DNA from: Acidobacteriota bacterium
GTDB taxonomy: Bacteria > Acidobacteriota > Terriglobia > Terriglobales > Acidobacteriaceae
DNA: 64,000 nt
NCBI GenBank assembly: GCA_003225005.1
Contig: QIAN01000108.1
Coordinates: 1 to 64,000 of the forward strand
Direction of reading: 5' to 3'
Position 1 is the stretch's first letter, and every line of letters begins with the position of its first letter. Positions 17,910-27,826 of this stretch are shown in pieces. Both the position numbers and the translations under genes were made by a program. The notes below the pieces were generated by a model that made no database searches, was not told where the DNA came from, and was given only the letters and a program-made list of their open reading frames with translations.

Positions 17910-19931
17910 ATGAAGAAGACTTGTCTGAGCGTTCTGCTCCTCGCGTGCTGTCTCATCAGCAATTCCGTTCAAGGACAGGCCACCAGCCTCCCATCGGTCG
18001 AGCAGGCGCTGGAGAAGCCCGTGCAGCCGTTCGCAGTCACGGAGTTTCAGTTGCAGCAATATCTGATGGCTCGCATTCCGCCACTGCCCTCCCCGACAAC
18101 GCCCGCCCAGTGGAAAACGGAGCAGCAGCGGCTGCGAAGGCACATTCTCGGTGAGATTGCATATCATGGCTGGCCTCACGAATGGATTGATTCCGCTCCA
18201 CGTTTTGAGCAGGTAGGAGTGATCGAAACCGACCATGGCTACCGGATTCGCAAGTTGCGCTATGAAATTGTGCCGGGTTTCATGTCTACCGCGCTGCTGT
18301 ATGAACCCGAAAAGATCGCCGGACGAGCCCCTGCCATTCTCAATGTAATCGGTCACGAGCCGGAGGGTATCGCGGTTGAATATGAGCAGAAGCGGTGTAT
18401 CAATTTTGCCAAGCGCGGCATTATCGCCCTAAACCTCGGATGGATGGGCTTCGGTGAACTCTCGCAGCCGGAGAACGCTCACGATTACAGCGCGCATCTT
18501 AGCCTGGTTGGCTCCAATGCGCTGGGGTTTTTCTATCTTGCAATGCGGCGCGGACTCGATTATCTGGCGGCTTTGCCCGAAGTGGATTCCACCCGGCTTG
18601 GAGTTACCGGACTCTCCGGGGGCGGCTGGCAGACAGTTCTGCTGAGCGCTCTCGATGAGCGTGTCGCCGTCTCCGTAGAGGTGGCAGGTGTCGGATCGCG
18701 CGAGTCTAACCTTACCCGTCCGCTGGATACGGATGAAATAGAAGAGGACGCTCCGGATCTTACTCAGGGTGAAGACTACCCGGAATTCATCGCCATGCGT
18801 GCGCCTCATCCCACGCTTCTGATACACAATGCCGTGGATAGCTGCTGCTTCCTGGCGCCGCTTGTGAGGCCGTATGTATATGATCAGGTAAAGCCTTTTT
18901 TTCAGATGTTCGGTGCTTCCGATGCTCTTGCCTGGCATGAGAATTTCGATCCCGGCACGCATAACTATCAATTGGACAATCGGGAGCAGGCCTACCGGTT
19001 TTTCACGGAGCATTTCCATTTGCCTGTCGCTGAAAGCGACATCTTCAGTGATGGTGAGATCCGGACCGCGCAGGAACTTACCATTGGAGTGCCGGCTGAT
19101 AATTTGACCATCCTTGGTCTCGCGAGAAAGCTGGTCAGGCAGATCAAGCGGGAACCGATCCCGGCCGATGGCGCACAACGCAGCTCCTGGATCGCGTCTG
19201 AGCGAGGGAAGCTGAAATCGGTGATCCGCTATACGCCGGTTTCCGCGCTGCGCGTCTTGAGAATGAATAACGGCAGAGGCACCGACCTTGACGGCAGAGG
19301 CGTATCTTTCCAATTTTTGTCCTATCGTTTCGATCTCTCGAACGGACTCAGTGCCACCGGCATATGGTTTAAAGAAAATGCCGCTCCGCAAAACGCGCCA
19401 CTTACGATTGTGCTCAATGACAAGGGCTATAAGGCTGCCGGAGAAGCCGTATCCGAGCATGTTGATCATGGGGAACAAGTGCTCGCGTTAGATCTGCTCT
19501 TCAATGGAGCTACGGTACCTGAGTCGCCCGATCCCAGCGATTGGGAAATGCTGGTAGACAGTAGTGGCGAGCGCCCATTAGGTCTGGAAGTAGCTCAGTT
19601 GATTACAACCGCAAACTGGCTTCGATCTACCGGGCACAGTCAGGTCCAGGTGGAGACTGACGGTATTCGCAGTCAGGTAATTGCGGTGATGGCGGCTGCC
19701 ATCGAGCCAGATGCATTTTCTCGCGTAGTGAGCCGGAACGCGATGAAAAGCCTGGCCTACCTAGTAGATACCCCCGTGCCCTTTCGCTCCGCTCCGGAAC
19801 TGTTCTGCCTGGACCTATATAAAGACGTCGATCTCGATTCTCTCGGGGCGCTCGCTGCTCCCGTGAAGTTGACCATAACAACTCTCGCCGATGTGCCTGG
19901 CCCCTTGAAGGTGAAAAGCAATACCCCCTGA
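17910..19931 (+). CDS. Large secreted alpha/beta-hydrolase (acetylxylan-esterase-like)
   Basis: 673 residues from the ATG at 17910 (AAAGGAG upstream). A signal peptide (about 1-23) is followed by an alpha/beta-hydrolase with nucleophile elbow GLSGGGW (Ser236), a likely acid Asp310 in HNAVDSC and a likely His351 in DPGTHNY. The remaining 300 residues form a second domain that repeats hydrolase-like strand features (VLALDLLFNGA) but lacks a clear second nucleophile. The length is well above typical CE7 esterases of about 320 residues. The substrate is probably an acylated polysaccharide, by context. A paralogue with the same layout is at 43865-45874. Confidence 0.82.
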   Translation: MKKTCLSVLLLACCLISNSVQGQATSLPSVEQALEKPVQPFAVTEFQLQQYLMARIPPLPSPTTPAQWKTEQQRLRRHILGEIAYHGWPHEWIDSAPRFEQVGVIETDHGYRIRKLRYEIVPGFMSTALLYEPEKIAGRAPAILNVIGHEPEGIAVEYEQKRCINFAKRGIIALNLGWMGFGELSQPENAHDYSAHLSLVGSNALGFFYLAMRRGLDYLAALPEVDSTRLGVTGLSGGGWQTVLLSALDERVAVSVEVAGVGSRESNLTRPLDTDEIEEDAPDLTQGEDYPEFIAMRAPHPTLLIHNAVDSCCFLAPLVRPYVYDQVKPFFQMFGASDALAWHENFDPGTHNYQLDNREQAYRFFTEHFHLPVAESDIFSDGEIRTAQELTIGVPADNLTILGLARKLVRQIKREPIPADGAQRSSWIASERGKLKSVIRYTPVSALRVLRMNNGRGTDLDGRGVSFQFLSYRFDLSNGLSATGIWFKENAAPQNAPLTIVLNDKGYKAAGEAVSEHVDHGEQVLALDLLFNGATVPESPDPSDWEMLVDSSGERPLGLEVAQLITTANWLRSTGHSQVQVETDGIRSQVIAVMAAAIEPDAFSRVVSRNAMKSLAYLVDTPVPFRSAPELFCLDLYKDVDLDSLGALAAPVKLTITTLADVPGPLKVKSNTP

Positions 19932-20517
19932 CCCGGCGGTATGTGAGCGGGATCTGGCCATGTTGACCGCGAGATGAGACGTTGAGTGCCAGGTCAAGTG
20001 GTTACGAAAGCGTTTACGTCTTTTCACGCGGGCGCCTCGGTCGTAAGTTTGACCCGCCAGTAGCGGATGGGCTACCCCTGTGTTAGTTTGGGAGAAAGAG
20101 CAGCAGTGAGGAAGGCCGCGTTAAGAACCATGGTCTCGGCAATCGGCGATGACCGCGGTACGCCTTTTCGCCAGCCCGACCAAATATGGAACGGGATCGC
20201 GCGACATATCGTGAAGATCATGGATTTATCATCATTGTGTAATCGAAGTTGCCGTTCGCTGGATAGAAATTGGCTTGAAGCCTGCGACCGGAACGACCGC
20301 GCTGCATATTGATCTTAAATGACCGAAATCCAAAAACAGGAGAGTGTGAATACTTTGACTGGTGCGGACTTAAGGATTTCCATGATCCATCAGGCTTTGG
20401 AGAATTGGTCTTGCAGGGCGAAACACGCTGTACGCTGAGTGAACGCCGAGGCCAGTCACCGGTGTAAGAACTACTTCTTAAGGTTGGCGCACTCTCGTCT
20501 GCTCTGATGGAGGTTGT
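19932..20517. other. 586-bp gap without a recognised gene
   Basis: Short open frames (for example 20067-20312) have no ribosome site or family likeness. The right end provides a GGAGG ribosome site for the oxidoreductase gene. I see no repeat or RNA gene. Confidence 0.45.
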
Positions 20518-21867
20518 GTGTCTGTACGAAAAGCTTCACGGCGGGACTTTCTGAAACTCACCAGCGCCGGTGTAGCCAGCGCTGCTTTGGGCGTCCCCGC
20601 ATCCAGCTACGCAAGAATCATGGGCGCGAATGATCGCGTCGGCGTCGCGATCGTTGGTTTTTCCGACCGCACACGAAGTAGTTTGATTCCTTCCTTCTTG
20701 AAAGTCGCCGGCGGCCTCAATTTCGAACTGGTCGCCCTCTCCGACATCTGGGGCCGGCGACGCGAAGAAGGAGCAACTTACATCGCGAAGCTCACCAATA
20801 AACAGGTGGCCCTCGCCCGCAACAACGAAGAGCTCTACGACAACAAGGATGTGCAGGCCGTCATCGTCGCCACCGCCGACTTCCAGCACGCGTTCCACGG
20901 AGTCGAAGCCATCCGCGCCGGCCGCGACGCCTATGTCGAAAAACCGCTCGCCCACACCATGGAGGACGCACAAGCCATTCGCAACGCCGTCAAGGACAGC
21001 GACCGTGTCTTCGCCGTGGGCACGCAGCGACGCAGCTCTGCCACCTATCAGAAGGCCTACGAATTCATCAAGTCCGGCCAGTTCGGCGACATCGTCTCCG
21101 TCGAGATGACCTGGAATGTCAACCAGCCTGGCCGCTGGCGCCGCCCCAAACTCGTTCCGCAGCTGCGTGAAGCGGACACCGACTGGAAGCGCTTTCTCAT
21201 CAATCGCCCCTTCGAACCGTTTGATGCCCGCAAGTATCTCGAGTTCCGTCTCTTCTGGCCTTTCTCCTCGGGGATTCCCGATCAGTGGATGGTCCACCAA
21301 ATCGACACGGTCCATTGGTTCACGGGATTGCCGCGTCCGCGCAGCGTCGTTGCCAATGGCGGCATCTACCGCTGGCACGACGGCAGAAAAAACTGGGACA
21401 CCATGACTGCGGTCTTCGATTACGGCCCGCTTGACGACCCCACCAGGGGATTCCAAGTCATTTACTCATCTCGGATGACCAATTCGGCCGGAGGCGTCAA
21501 AGAGTTGTATTATTCCAACGGCGGCACCATGGATCTGGACAAAAAACAGATCACTTCCGAAGGTGGACTCACCGAAAAACTCGCAGGCGAAATGGATATG
21601 AAAGCGAATCTTCTCCCAGCCGTTTCGCTCACCCAGGCTGCCTCCGCGGCCACCACTGCCACGGACGCCGGCGACGACGACATGACGGTCGACAACGTTC
21701 GGAACTGGCTGGAGTGTATCCGCAGCCGCAAAACCACCAACGCCTACATCGAAGCGGGCTACAGCCATTCCGTCGCGCTCTGCATGACCATTGCCGCGAT
21801 TCAGACCGGACAAAGAATCACTTTCGACGACGCAAAGCAGCACGTGGTCGTGAGAGGCCGCAGCTAA
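20518..21867 (+). CDS. TAT-exported Gfo/Idh/MocA-family oxidoreductase
   Basis: 449 residues from the GTG at 20518 with GGAGG upstream. A twin-arginine signal (RRDFLKLTSAG) at about 6-30 is followed by a Rossmann domain (VGVAIVGFSD) and the family-typical EKPLAHTMEDA block, with the catalytic-type Lys in EKP. The C-terminal substrate domain includes a WMVHQIDTVHWFTG motif carrying the conserved His pair. An exported sugar oxidoreductase or GH109-like redox glycosidase is likely. The next gene (DUF6807) starts two bases after its stop, so the two are cotranscribed. Confidence 0.92.
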   Translation: MSVRKASRRDFLKLTSAGVASAALGVPASSYARIMGANDRVGVAIVGFSDRTRSSLIPSFLKVAGGLNFELVALSDIWGRRREEGATYIAKLTNKQVALARNNEELYDNKDVQAVIVATADFQHAFHGVEAIRAGRDAYVEKPLAHTMEDAQAIRNAVKDSDRVFAVGTQRRSSATYQKAYEFIKSGQFGDIVSVEMTWNVNQPGRWRRPKLVPQLREADTDWKRFLINRPFEPFDARKYLEFRLFWPFSSGIPDQWMVHQIDTVHWFTGLPRPRSVVANGGIYRWHDGRKNWDTMTAVFDYGPLDDPTRGFQVIYSSRMTNSAGGVKELYYSNGGTMDLDKKQITSEGGLTEKLAGEMDMKANLLPAVSLTQAASAATTATDAGDDDMTVDNVRNWLECIRSRKTTNAYIEAGYSHSVALCMTIAAIQTGQRITFDDAKQHVVVRGRS

Positions 21868-21869
21868 CC

Positions 21870-22934
21870 ATGCGCATTCCCATTGCCGGTGCATCTCTCA
21901 TCCTCGTTGTTGTGGCTGCGTTTCTGACGTCTCTCGTCTCCGCCGGCCCCCATCCCCCCGACCGCGTTACCGTCGTCGTCAACGAACAAGCCCGCCGCGT
22001 CGACATCTCCATCGATGGCCAGCCATTCACATCCTACATCTGGCCGGCGACCCTGAAAAAACCCGTGCTCTATCCGCTGCGCACCGCCAAGGGCACCATC
22101 GTCACTCGCGGCTTTCCTCTCGAGCAGCGCCCCGGCGAACGCGTCGATCACCCCCATCACTCCGGCCTCTGGTTCAACTACGAGAGTGTCAACGGCATCG
22201 ATTTCTGGAACAATTCCGACGCCATCAAACCCGAAAATGCCCCAAAGATGGGCACCATTCTCCATCGTGCCATTGTTTCGGCAAAAAGCGGTTCGGAACA
22301 GGGCGAGCTCGATGTGGAAACGGATTGGCTCACCTACGACAAGAAAGTATTGCTCAAGGAGCATACCCACTTTGTCTTTCGTGGCGGGCCTGGATTCCGC
22401 AGCGTCGAGCGCATCACCACCCTGCGCGCTCTCGATGAAAAAGTTTCTTTCCCTGACGAAAAAGACGGCCTCTTGGGCCTTCGCGTAATCCGTGCTCTCG
22501 AAATCCCTTCCGGCAAACCTGAGGTCTACACCGACAGCAGTGGCCGCGCCACTACCGTCTCCAAGCTGGACAACATCGGCGTCAACGGCACCTACCTCAC
22601 CAGTGAGGGTAAAAAAGGCGACGCCGCCTGGGGCACGCGCGGCCGCTGGTGCAATCTCAGCGGTTTCGTCGGCGACGAGCCCGTCACCATCACCATTCTC
22701 GACCACCCTGCCAATCCGGGCTTTCCAACCTACTGGCACGCTCGTGGTTACGGTCTTTTCGCCGCCAACCCGCTCGGGCAGAAAATTTTCAGCGAGGGCA
22801 AGCATGAGTTGAATTTCTCTCTGCCGCCCAATGCCAGCGTCACGTTCCGCTATCGCATCTTGATCTCTTCGGCGATCGCCACGCCCGAAGCCACCGAAGC
22901 GGCCTACAAGGATTTCGTCGCCGCCTATCGTTGA
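21870..22934 (+). CDS. Secreted DUF6807 (PmoA-like) protein
   Basis: 354 residues from the ATG at 21870, two bases after the previous stop. A signal peptide (about 1-26) precedes a single domain with the characteristic DHPHHSGLWFNY block and the GFVGDEPVTITILDHPANPG region of the DUF6807/PmoA family. These proteins commonly sit beside Gfo/Idh/MocA genes in planctomycetes and Acidobacteriota. The biochemical role is unknown; a sugar-binding or sugar-modifying function is inferred only from partnership. It is unrelated to membrane methane monooxygenase despite the name. Confidence 0.9.
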   Translation: MRIPIAGASLILVVVAAFLTSLVSAGPHPPDRVTVVVNEQARRVDISIDGQPFTSYIWPATLKKPVLYPLRTAKGTIVTRGFPLEQRPGERVDHPHHSGLWFNYESVNGIDFWNNSDAIKPENAPKMGTILHRAIVSAKSGSEQGELDVETDWLTYDKKVLLKEHTHFVFRGGPGFRSVERITTLRALDEKVSFPDEKDGLLGLRVIRALEIPSGKPEVYTDSSGRATTVSKLDNIGVNGTYLTSEGKKGDAAWGTRGRWCNLSGFVGDEPVTITILDHPANPGFPTYWHARGYGLFAANPLGQKIFSEGKHELNFSLPPNASVTFRYRILISSAIATPEATEAAYKDFVAAYR

Positions 22935-23174
22935 TTCGACGGGTCCTGTTGTCGAGAGCTCACCCTCCAGGGCTGAGGTCTTCGCAATCCACCACTGCAT
23001 CCATCCATCGGACGCGGTCAACCAAATACAAAAATCTTCCACTTCGTCTCTTGCCAAAAATGGAACACTGAACAACAGATCACGTCTTAAAAAGGTTCTC
23101 GAATCAAACAGCGCAGTCTCATCGGATCATTTGGAAAAAATCACAAATCCGATTATTCTTCTTCTCTTACTTAG

Positions 23175-23199
23175 AACTGAAAACTGACAACTGAAAACT
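23175..23199 (+). repeat. Short direct repeat before the second oxidoreductase gene
   Basis: A unit starting ACTGAAAACTGACA is followed at once by ACTGAAAACT, ending five bases before the ATG at 23204. Similar CTGAAAACTGA repeats are scattered in acidobacterial genomes. It occupies the place of a ribosome site, for which there is no other good candidate. Confidence 0.6.
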
Positions 23200-23203
23200 T
23201 TCC

Positions 23204-24229
23204 ATGACCACCCACATCGGCCTCGTCGGCGGGGGCAACATCACGGTGACCCACGCCCGTGCCGCCCGTGCCATTTCTGGAGTCGAAATCTCCGCGATCC
23301 ACGGCACCAACGCCGAAAAACTCGCCCACCTCTGCCGCGAATACGGCGGCACGCCCTACCACGACTTCGACGCCTTCCTCCAGCATCGCCCCATGGATCT
23401 GGTGGTCATCGGCAGTCCTTCCGGACTGCACGCCGCGCAAGGCATCGCCGCGGCCACTCACGGCCTGCACGTCCTTACGGAAAAACCGATCGAAATCAGT
23501 ACCGCACGCGCCGACGCCCTCATCGAAGCCGCAAAACAATCCAAAGTCCAGCTCGGCGTGATTTTTCAGGACCGCATGAAGCCGCACATTCGCCAACTCA
23601 AAAACTGGGTCGATCAAGGCCTGCTCGGCAAGCCCTTGTTCGTCGACGCCCGTGTGAAGTGGTATCGCCCTCCCGAGTACTACGCCAATTCGCGCTGGCG
23701 CGGCACTCTGGCACTCGACGGCGGCGGCGCCTTGATCAATCAGGGTGTTCACACCATCGATCTGCTCCTTTGGCTGCTAGGTGATGTGGTTCGCGTTCAG
23801 GCGCGAACCGCCACTACGCTCCACAAGATCGAAGCCGAAGACACCGCCGTTGCCATCCTCGAATTCGCCAGCGGCGCCTTGGGCGTATTTCACGCCACCA
23901 CCGCCGCCTATCCCGGCTACCCCCGCCGCGTCGAAATCTCCGGCTCCGAAGGCACCGTCATCCTCGAACACGACCGCATCATCGCCGCCGATCTCCGAAA
24001 CCCCCCAGCCGCCACCACCGAATCCGCCGCCCTCGACGAAAACCAAAGCGCCTCTTCCGCCGTCGTCAGCGATTTCCGCAGCCACCAAGCCGTCCTCGAA
24101 AATTTTCTCCAAGCCATCCAACAAAACCGCGCCCCTGCAAGCGACGGCCTCGAGGGCCGCCGCAGCATCGCCCTCATCGAAGCCATCTACCGCGCCACAA
24201 AAACTCCCGATCGGGTCGCAGCCGTCTGA
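23204..24229 (+). CDS. Cytoplasmic Gfo/Idh/MocA-family oxidoreductase
   Basis: 341 residues without a signal. The Rossmann motif GLVGGGNITVTHARA comes first, then the EKPIEIS block and the C-terminal substrate domain with a GGGALINQGVHTIDLLLWL motif containing the catalytic-type His. It should oxidise or reduce a sugar or sugar acid with NAD(P). It lies 269 bp downstream of the DUF6807 gene, so it may have its own promoter. It differs from the 20518 gene in lacking a TAT signal, so the pair could act on opposite sides of the inner membrane. The substrate is unknown. Confidence 0.92.
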   Translation: MTTHIGLVGGGNITVTHARAARAISGVEISAIHGTNAEKLAHLCREYGGTPYHDFDAFLQHRPMDLVVIGSPSGLHAAQGIAAATHGLHVLTEKPIEISTARADALIEAAKQSKVQLGVIFQDRMKPHIRQLKNWVDQGLLGKPLFVDARVKWYRPPEYYANSRWRGTLALDGGGALINQGVHTIDLLLWLLGDVVRVQARTATTLHKIEAEDTAVAILEFASGALGVFHATTAAYPGYPRRVEISGSEGTVILEHDRIIAADLRNPPAATTESAALDENQSASSAVVSDFRSHQAVLENFLQAIQQNRAPASDGLEGRRSIALIEAIYRATKTPDRVAAV

Positions 24230-24512
24230 GCCGCAACCAAATGGCTGTTACCCACTCTCTATCTCACAAGCTGAGCGAACCATTTCTCTCGTGCTCGCCT
24301 TCCGGTTTCTTGGCAACGGCTCAGCTTCCGACATCCGGACTACACATCCAAGTGAAGTTAGTTAGGCCCACCGCAACTCCTCAGAACGGGACTTGAACGG
24401 AGCCGCCCGGTGGCGGACGCTACGCGTGAGGTGAACGGAGCAGCAGTTGCCTAACGGATGAGATAGGTTTGGGTCAGAACGAGGTGTCCCTGTGCCTATC
24501 TCGGAAAAATAA

Positions 24513-24690
24513 TGCTGGAGGAACCCCAGCGTCGCCTGGTTGCGACCAAAGCCCGATGTATTTCCTGGCAAGCGTGGTCATAGCAGTGATCGCCCCATCA
24601 CTCTCAAGCTGATCTACCATGCCTGTAAAAGAGCCGCCCGGCGGGCCGCACTCCAGAAAGGCGTGCATCCCCACACCTTGCCGGCGTGGA
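24513..24690 (+). pseudogene. Tyrosine recombinase (integrase) C-terminal fragment
   Basis: The frame reads LRPKPDVFPGKRGHSSDRPI, then KLIYHACKRAARRAALQKGV followed by HPHTL. This matches the segment before the HxxR box of XerC/D-like or IS-associated tyrosine recombinases, which normally continue RHSFATHLLEAG. Here the sequence diverges right after HPHTL, and no catalytic Arg/His/Tyr remains. A stop lies in frame upstream at 24510. Confidence 0.65.
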
Positions 24691-24774
24691 CGGCTGGGCG
24701 TTGCCAATGGCGCATGCCAGCATTTGCATTACTTCTTTCGGCACGAACGCCTGCAGGCAGGAGGCACAAGCGTA

Positions 24775-26643
24775 TCACTTGAGTTCCAGCTTCCAACTGT
24801 GGGTTCCCGTGCCGGCTGGAAGGTGGATCAGCACGGGCCTTTCAGCCAATTGCGAAGTGTTGAGAGGCCCGGCCATCCGGCCATCCACAATCATGTTCGC
24901 AGTGGCTGACTGCTTGATTTTGTCTACAAGCGGATCAGCCAAGAGCAGCCTCCACGACGAAGGGTGATTCCCGAAGTAGGCGCCATAAGGTTCTTCATAC
25001 TGAAAGCCAAATTCGATGCCTTCGCTAGCAGAGGTGACCTGAGCGTGCAGAATTCCGACGTAGTGGTTCATGCTTAACGTCATCGTATCTTTCGGTAAAG
25101 CATTGAACGTACGCTCGACGAAATCGTGTTGCAACGAAATGTCGCGATCGTGGAAGAGAAGCACAAATGGGCCGTCCGAATGCTGCGGCCACTTCTCGGG
25201 ATGCAGCTCGCGATCGTATTGGTGACCCGAGGCCGGCGAAATGCCCGTCATGTCCAGCGCCAAGTCGCGATCCAGATAGAAATAGCTCTCGTTGATATCG
25301 AAAAGCCCGAAACCAGCTTGGGCAGCCACACGCGCGCTGTGATTCTGATAGGACTTCGACCAGCCGCCGCCACCGATAATGACGGAGAGTGGGCGCGCGC
25401 CGAAGTCCTGGCGCAAGTAATCCAGCGACCGCTTTAAATGGAACAACTGGGCAAGCGCCGGAGCTTCGACCCCGCGCCGCGTGTCTTCAAACTCTTCGTA
25501 CCAGCCACCGACAGATGCCTCGCCATCCAGATCGGCGGTCCACCACGGGCCTGGCGGAGAATCCAGGTCGGGCTGCATGTGGGTCCAGCCATGGCTCTGA
25601 ATCTCGAGCACTCCTGCTTCAACCGCAGCCTTCAGACCGCGCTGCGTCGATCGGTAGTCCTGCTCGACGCCGTAGTCATCCGTAAATTTCTGGTTCCACG
25701 GAGAGATGACGCGATGGGTCTTGCGATCGACAAAACCCGTGACCACATTGGCGGAGACAACCGCATGATGGTGGGCCAGAACGGGTATGACTTTATCGCG
25801 TATCAACTCCTCGGTAACCGTCTGATAACGCCAGTAAGAGAGGAAGGATTTGTCCGCGGCTCCCCAGTCGTCGATCATCACGAGCACGCGTCGGGAGTAA
25901 TCCACGTCCGGCAAAACCAGATATCGCAAGCCCCACAGCAGAGAACGCTGGAAGATGTTTCTCCAGTACGGCGAGTCGAGTAAGGATCGCATATCGGGCG
26001 CGCCTATCCAAACCGCGGCCGTGTCCGGGCTCGGCTGATACACAGTCAACACCGGGTGGCGGCCCTGGCTGAGGAGCGCCTGAGCACCGCGGCATTCCAC
26101 CCAAATATGTAAGGACTGTTCGCGCCCGGGTTTTGTATCATCCATCAACTCGCGCGTGATGAAGTGGACCGGCCCACGAAGAACCGGATCAGGGGCGCGA
26201 TAGTCCGCTTTGTAATGGAGGCCTAGAATCCGTTCCAGCGCGGGGTCGGTAAATCGCGAAGCGGCGACAATGATGCTGGTTCCCTGCTGCACCGCCTCGG
26301 TGAGCATCGCCAGATTCTTCCCGGCGTAGGACGGCATATCAGCGAGCCAGAGCATTGCGCCATAGCGCACTGCGCCAGAACGATCGAACAGGTACGAGGC
26401 CCCGAGGGTCTGCTGGTCTAACCGGAGAATATCGAAGGGAACGGACCAGGCTTTGAGCAGCGCGGCTACGGGCTGGAAAGCGTCTTTCTCACCGATCACC
26501 TGGCTGGCCGGATCACCCCAGCCCGCGACAACCACGAGCACACGGTAAGGTTTCAGAACGCACGGTTTCGGAGGCGCCTGACCCTGAATCGCACAGAGGG
26601 CCAACAATGCGACAGCGAGTAAACGGCCCATATGCAACTGCAT
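24775..26643 (-). CDS. Secreted two-domain protein with NodB-like deacetylase motifs (copy 1)
   Basis: 622 residues. A signal peptide (best read from the second Met at 26631) is followed by an N-terminal Rossmann-like domain (about 30-240) with no known catalytic motif. The second domain carries polysaccharide-deacetylase hallmarks: Asp258-Asp259 in MIDDWG (TFDD position), His351 and His355 in HGWTHMQPD (HxxxH zinc pair), and a late LLFHDRD motif (LxH position). A metal-dependent N- or O-deacetylase acting outside the cytoplasm is the best guess; no member I know of has this layout. Its start lies three bases after the stop of the acetyltransferase gene, in an operon with a TonB receptor. A paralogue at 58903 keeps all motifs at the same numbering. 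Confidence 0.75.
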   Translation of the reverse strand: MQLHMGRLLAVALLALCAIQGQAPPKPCVLKPYRVLVVVAGWGDPASQVIGEKDAFQPVAALLKAWSVPFDILRLDQQTLGASYLFDRSGAVRYGAMLWLADMPSYAGKNLAMLTEAVQQGTSIIVAASRFTDPALERILGLHYKADYRAPDPVLRGPVHFITRELMDDTKPGREQSLHIWVECRGAQALLSQGRHPVLTVYQPSPDTAAVWIGAPDMRSLLDSPYWRNIFQRSLLWGLRYLVLPDVDYSRRVLVMIDDWGAADKSFLSYWRYQTVTEELIRDKVIPVLAHHHAVVSANVVTGFVDRKTHRVISPWNQKFTDDYGVEQDYRSTQRGLKAAVEAGVLEIQSHGWTHMQPDLDSPPGPWWTADLDGEASVGGWYEEFEDTRRGVEAPALAQLFHLKRSLDYLRQDFGARPLSVIIGGGGWSKSYQNHSARVAAQAGFGLFDINESYFYLDRDLALDMTGISPASGHQYDRELHPEKWPQHSDGPFVLLFHDRDISLQHDFVERTFNALPKDTMTLSMNHYVGILHAQVTSASEGIEFGFQYEEPYGAYFGNHPSSWRLLLADPLVDKIKQSATANMIVDGRMAGPLNTSQLAERPVLIHLPAGTGTHSWKLELK

Positions 26644-26646
26644 CCG

Positions 26647-27807
26647 TCAAGCAGTAAGGAAAATCTTGCGCTTGTACATCCAATACAACACAAGCCACTC
26701 GATGGTTAGAACGGCAATCGCATGAAAAAGCGGTGTGAACGAGCCCAGTGTTCCGCCGAGCGAATGCGTAAAGATCGCTACTATATTGCTCCAGGGGATA
26801 ATGCTCTCCGACATGTAGATCGCCACCGCATTCATGCCGATCACCAAAAACGGGAAGGCCAGTTTTCTATAGCCACGGACATCCACCAGCCAGTAAAAAA
26901 CGAGAAACATCAGGCAGGCAAAGCCGGCCGACGCCAGTCCATAGGAGGTGGTCCAGATCTTCATCACGATTGGGATCACAGGGTTCAAGGCCCAACCGAG
27001 CACGACGCCGGACAGCCCGACCATACCGATGGTTTTCATTTTGCTCGCCGTGCTGCGGTTCGTCATAAGAAGCTCGCCCAGTAGCATGCCGACGATCGTG
27101 GTGGAGATGGTCGGCAGGGTGCAGATGACCGTGCCCCAGTGCTCGGGCAGCACGCGGCCCACGGTGACCAGATCGGTCCACAGAACTAAGTTCGCGTTTC
27201 TGTCGTAGCTGCCGGCAGGAACGCCTGGCGCTGGTACGAATGCCAGCAGAAGAGCATAGAAAACCAGGATTCCGGCGCCCACCGCGGCCTGGAACCGCCA
27301 TGATCTGCGCACGATCAGAAAAGCCGCTAGGTACGCAACTGCGATCGGCTGTAACGCACTGCTCAGCTCGATGAGGTAAGGACGGTTGAAATGAATGGAC
27401 TCCCGAAGCGAGCCTAGCAAAAACAGAACGAGGAACCGGCGCAAAACGCGCATCAAGATCTGGCGATGAGTTTGCGTGAGCGACCGCTTGGCGTAGGAAA
27501 ACGGCAGCGACATGCCCGTCATCAGCATGAATGACGGCCAGATCAGATCATAAAACCGCAGGCCTTGCCAATCTGAATGATTGAGCTCGTAGACCAGGGC
27601 GTTGATCACGCGATTGGCGTTGAGTGCTTGCAGTCCGGCAACCAGCGCCGATCCCCCCACAATCCAAAACATGGTCCAGCCGCGAAATGCGTCAAGCGAA
27701 GATAGTCGTTTGGTTCCCGGGGAGATGTCCATGCGCAGCGAAGACGAAGTCGCTGGCTCAGCTTTGGTTTCCGTTGCGGTTGCGGTGGTGGAACGGCCGA
27801 TGGCCAT
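26647..27807 (-). CDS. Polytopic acetyltransferase, DUF5009/NagX type
   Basis: 386 residues from the ATG at 27807, with GGAG upstream. After a short polar N-terminus comes RLSSLDAFRGWTMFWIVGG, the signature of the DUF5009/COG4299 family related to heparan-alpha-glucosaminide N-acetyltransferase, including the conserved DxFRG. About ten transmembrane helices follow. Relatives move acetyl groups across the membrane onto amino sugars. It starts 19 bp after the receptor stop and ends three bases before the NodB-like gene, so the three are one transcription unit. That it acetylates the sugar released or modified by its neighbours is an inference. Confidence 0.88.
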   Translation of the reverse strand: MAIGRSTTATATETKAEPATSSSLRMDISPGTKRLSSLDAFRGWTMFWIVGGSALVAGLQALNANRVINALVYELNHSDWQGLRFYDLIWPSFMLMTGMSLPFSYAKRSLTQTHRQILMRVLRRFLVLFLLGSLRESIHFNRPYLIELSSALQPIAVAYLAAFLIVRRSWRFQAAVGAGILVFYALLLAFVPAPGVPAGSYDRNANLVLWTDLVTVGRVLPEHWGTVICTLPTISTTIVGMLLGELLMTNRSTASKMKTIGMVGLSGVVLGWALNPVIPIVMKIWTTSYGLASAGFACLMFLVFYWLVDVRGYRKLAFPFLVIGMNAVAIYMSESIIPWSNIVAIFTHSLGGTLGSFTPLFHAIAVLTIEWLVLYWMYKRKIFLTA

Positions 27808-27826
27808 CAGAACACTCCATGGGCTC

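Noticed and set aside
17580-18356. 258-codon minus-strand frame across the start of the first large hydrolase
   Set aside because: Overlaps the well-supported plus-strand gene and has no family likeness.
20536-21456. Long minus-strand frame opposite the first Gfo/Idh/MocA gene
   Set aside because: The plus strand encodes a clear oxidoreductase there; the antisense translation has no recognisable fold or start signal.
21864-23075. 403-codon minus-strand frame opposite the DUF6807 gene
   Set aside because: Antisense to a well-supported gene and without any family likeness.
23781-24365. Proline/serine-rich plus-strand frame overlapping the second oxidoreductase
   Set aside because: Composition is an artefact of reading GC-rich codons out of frame.
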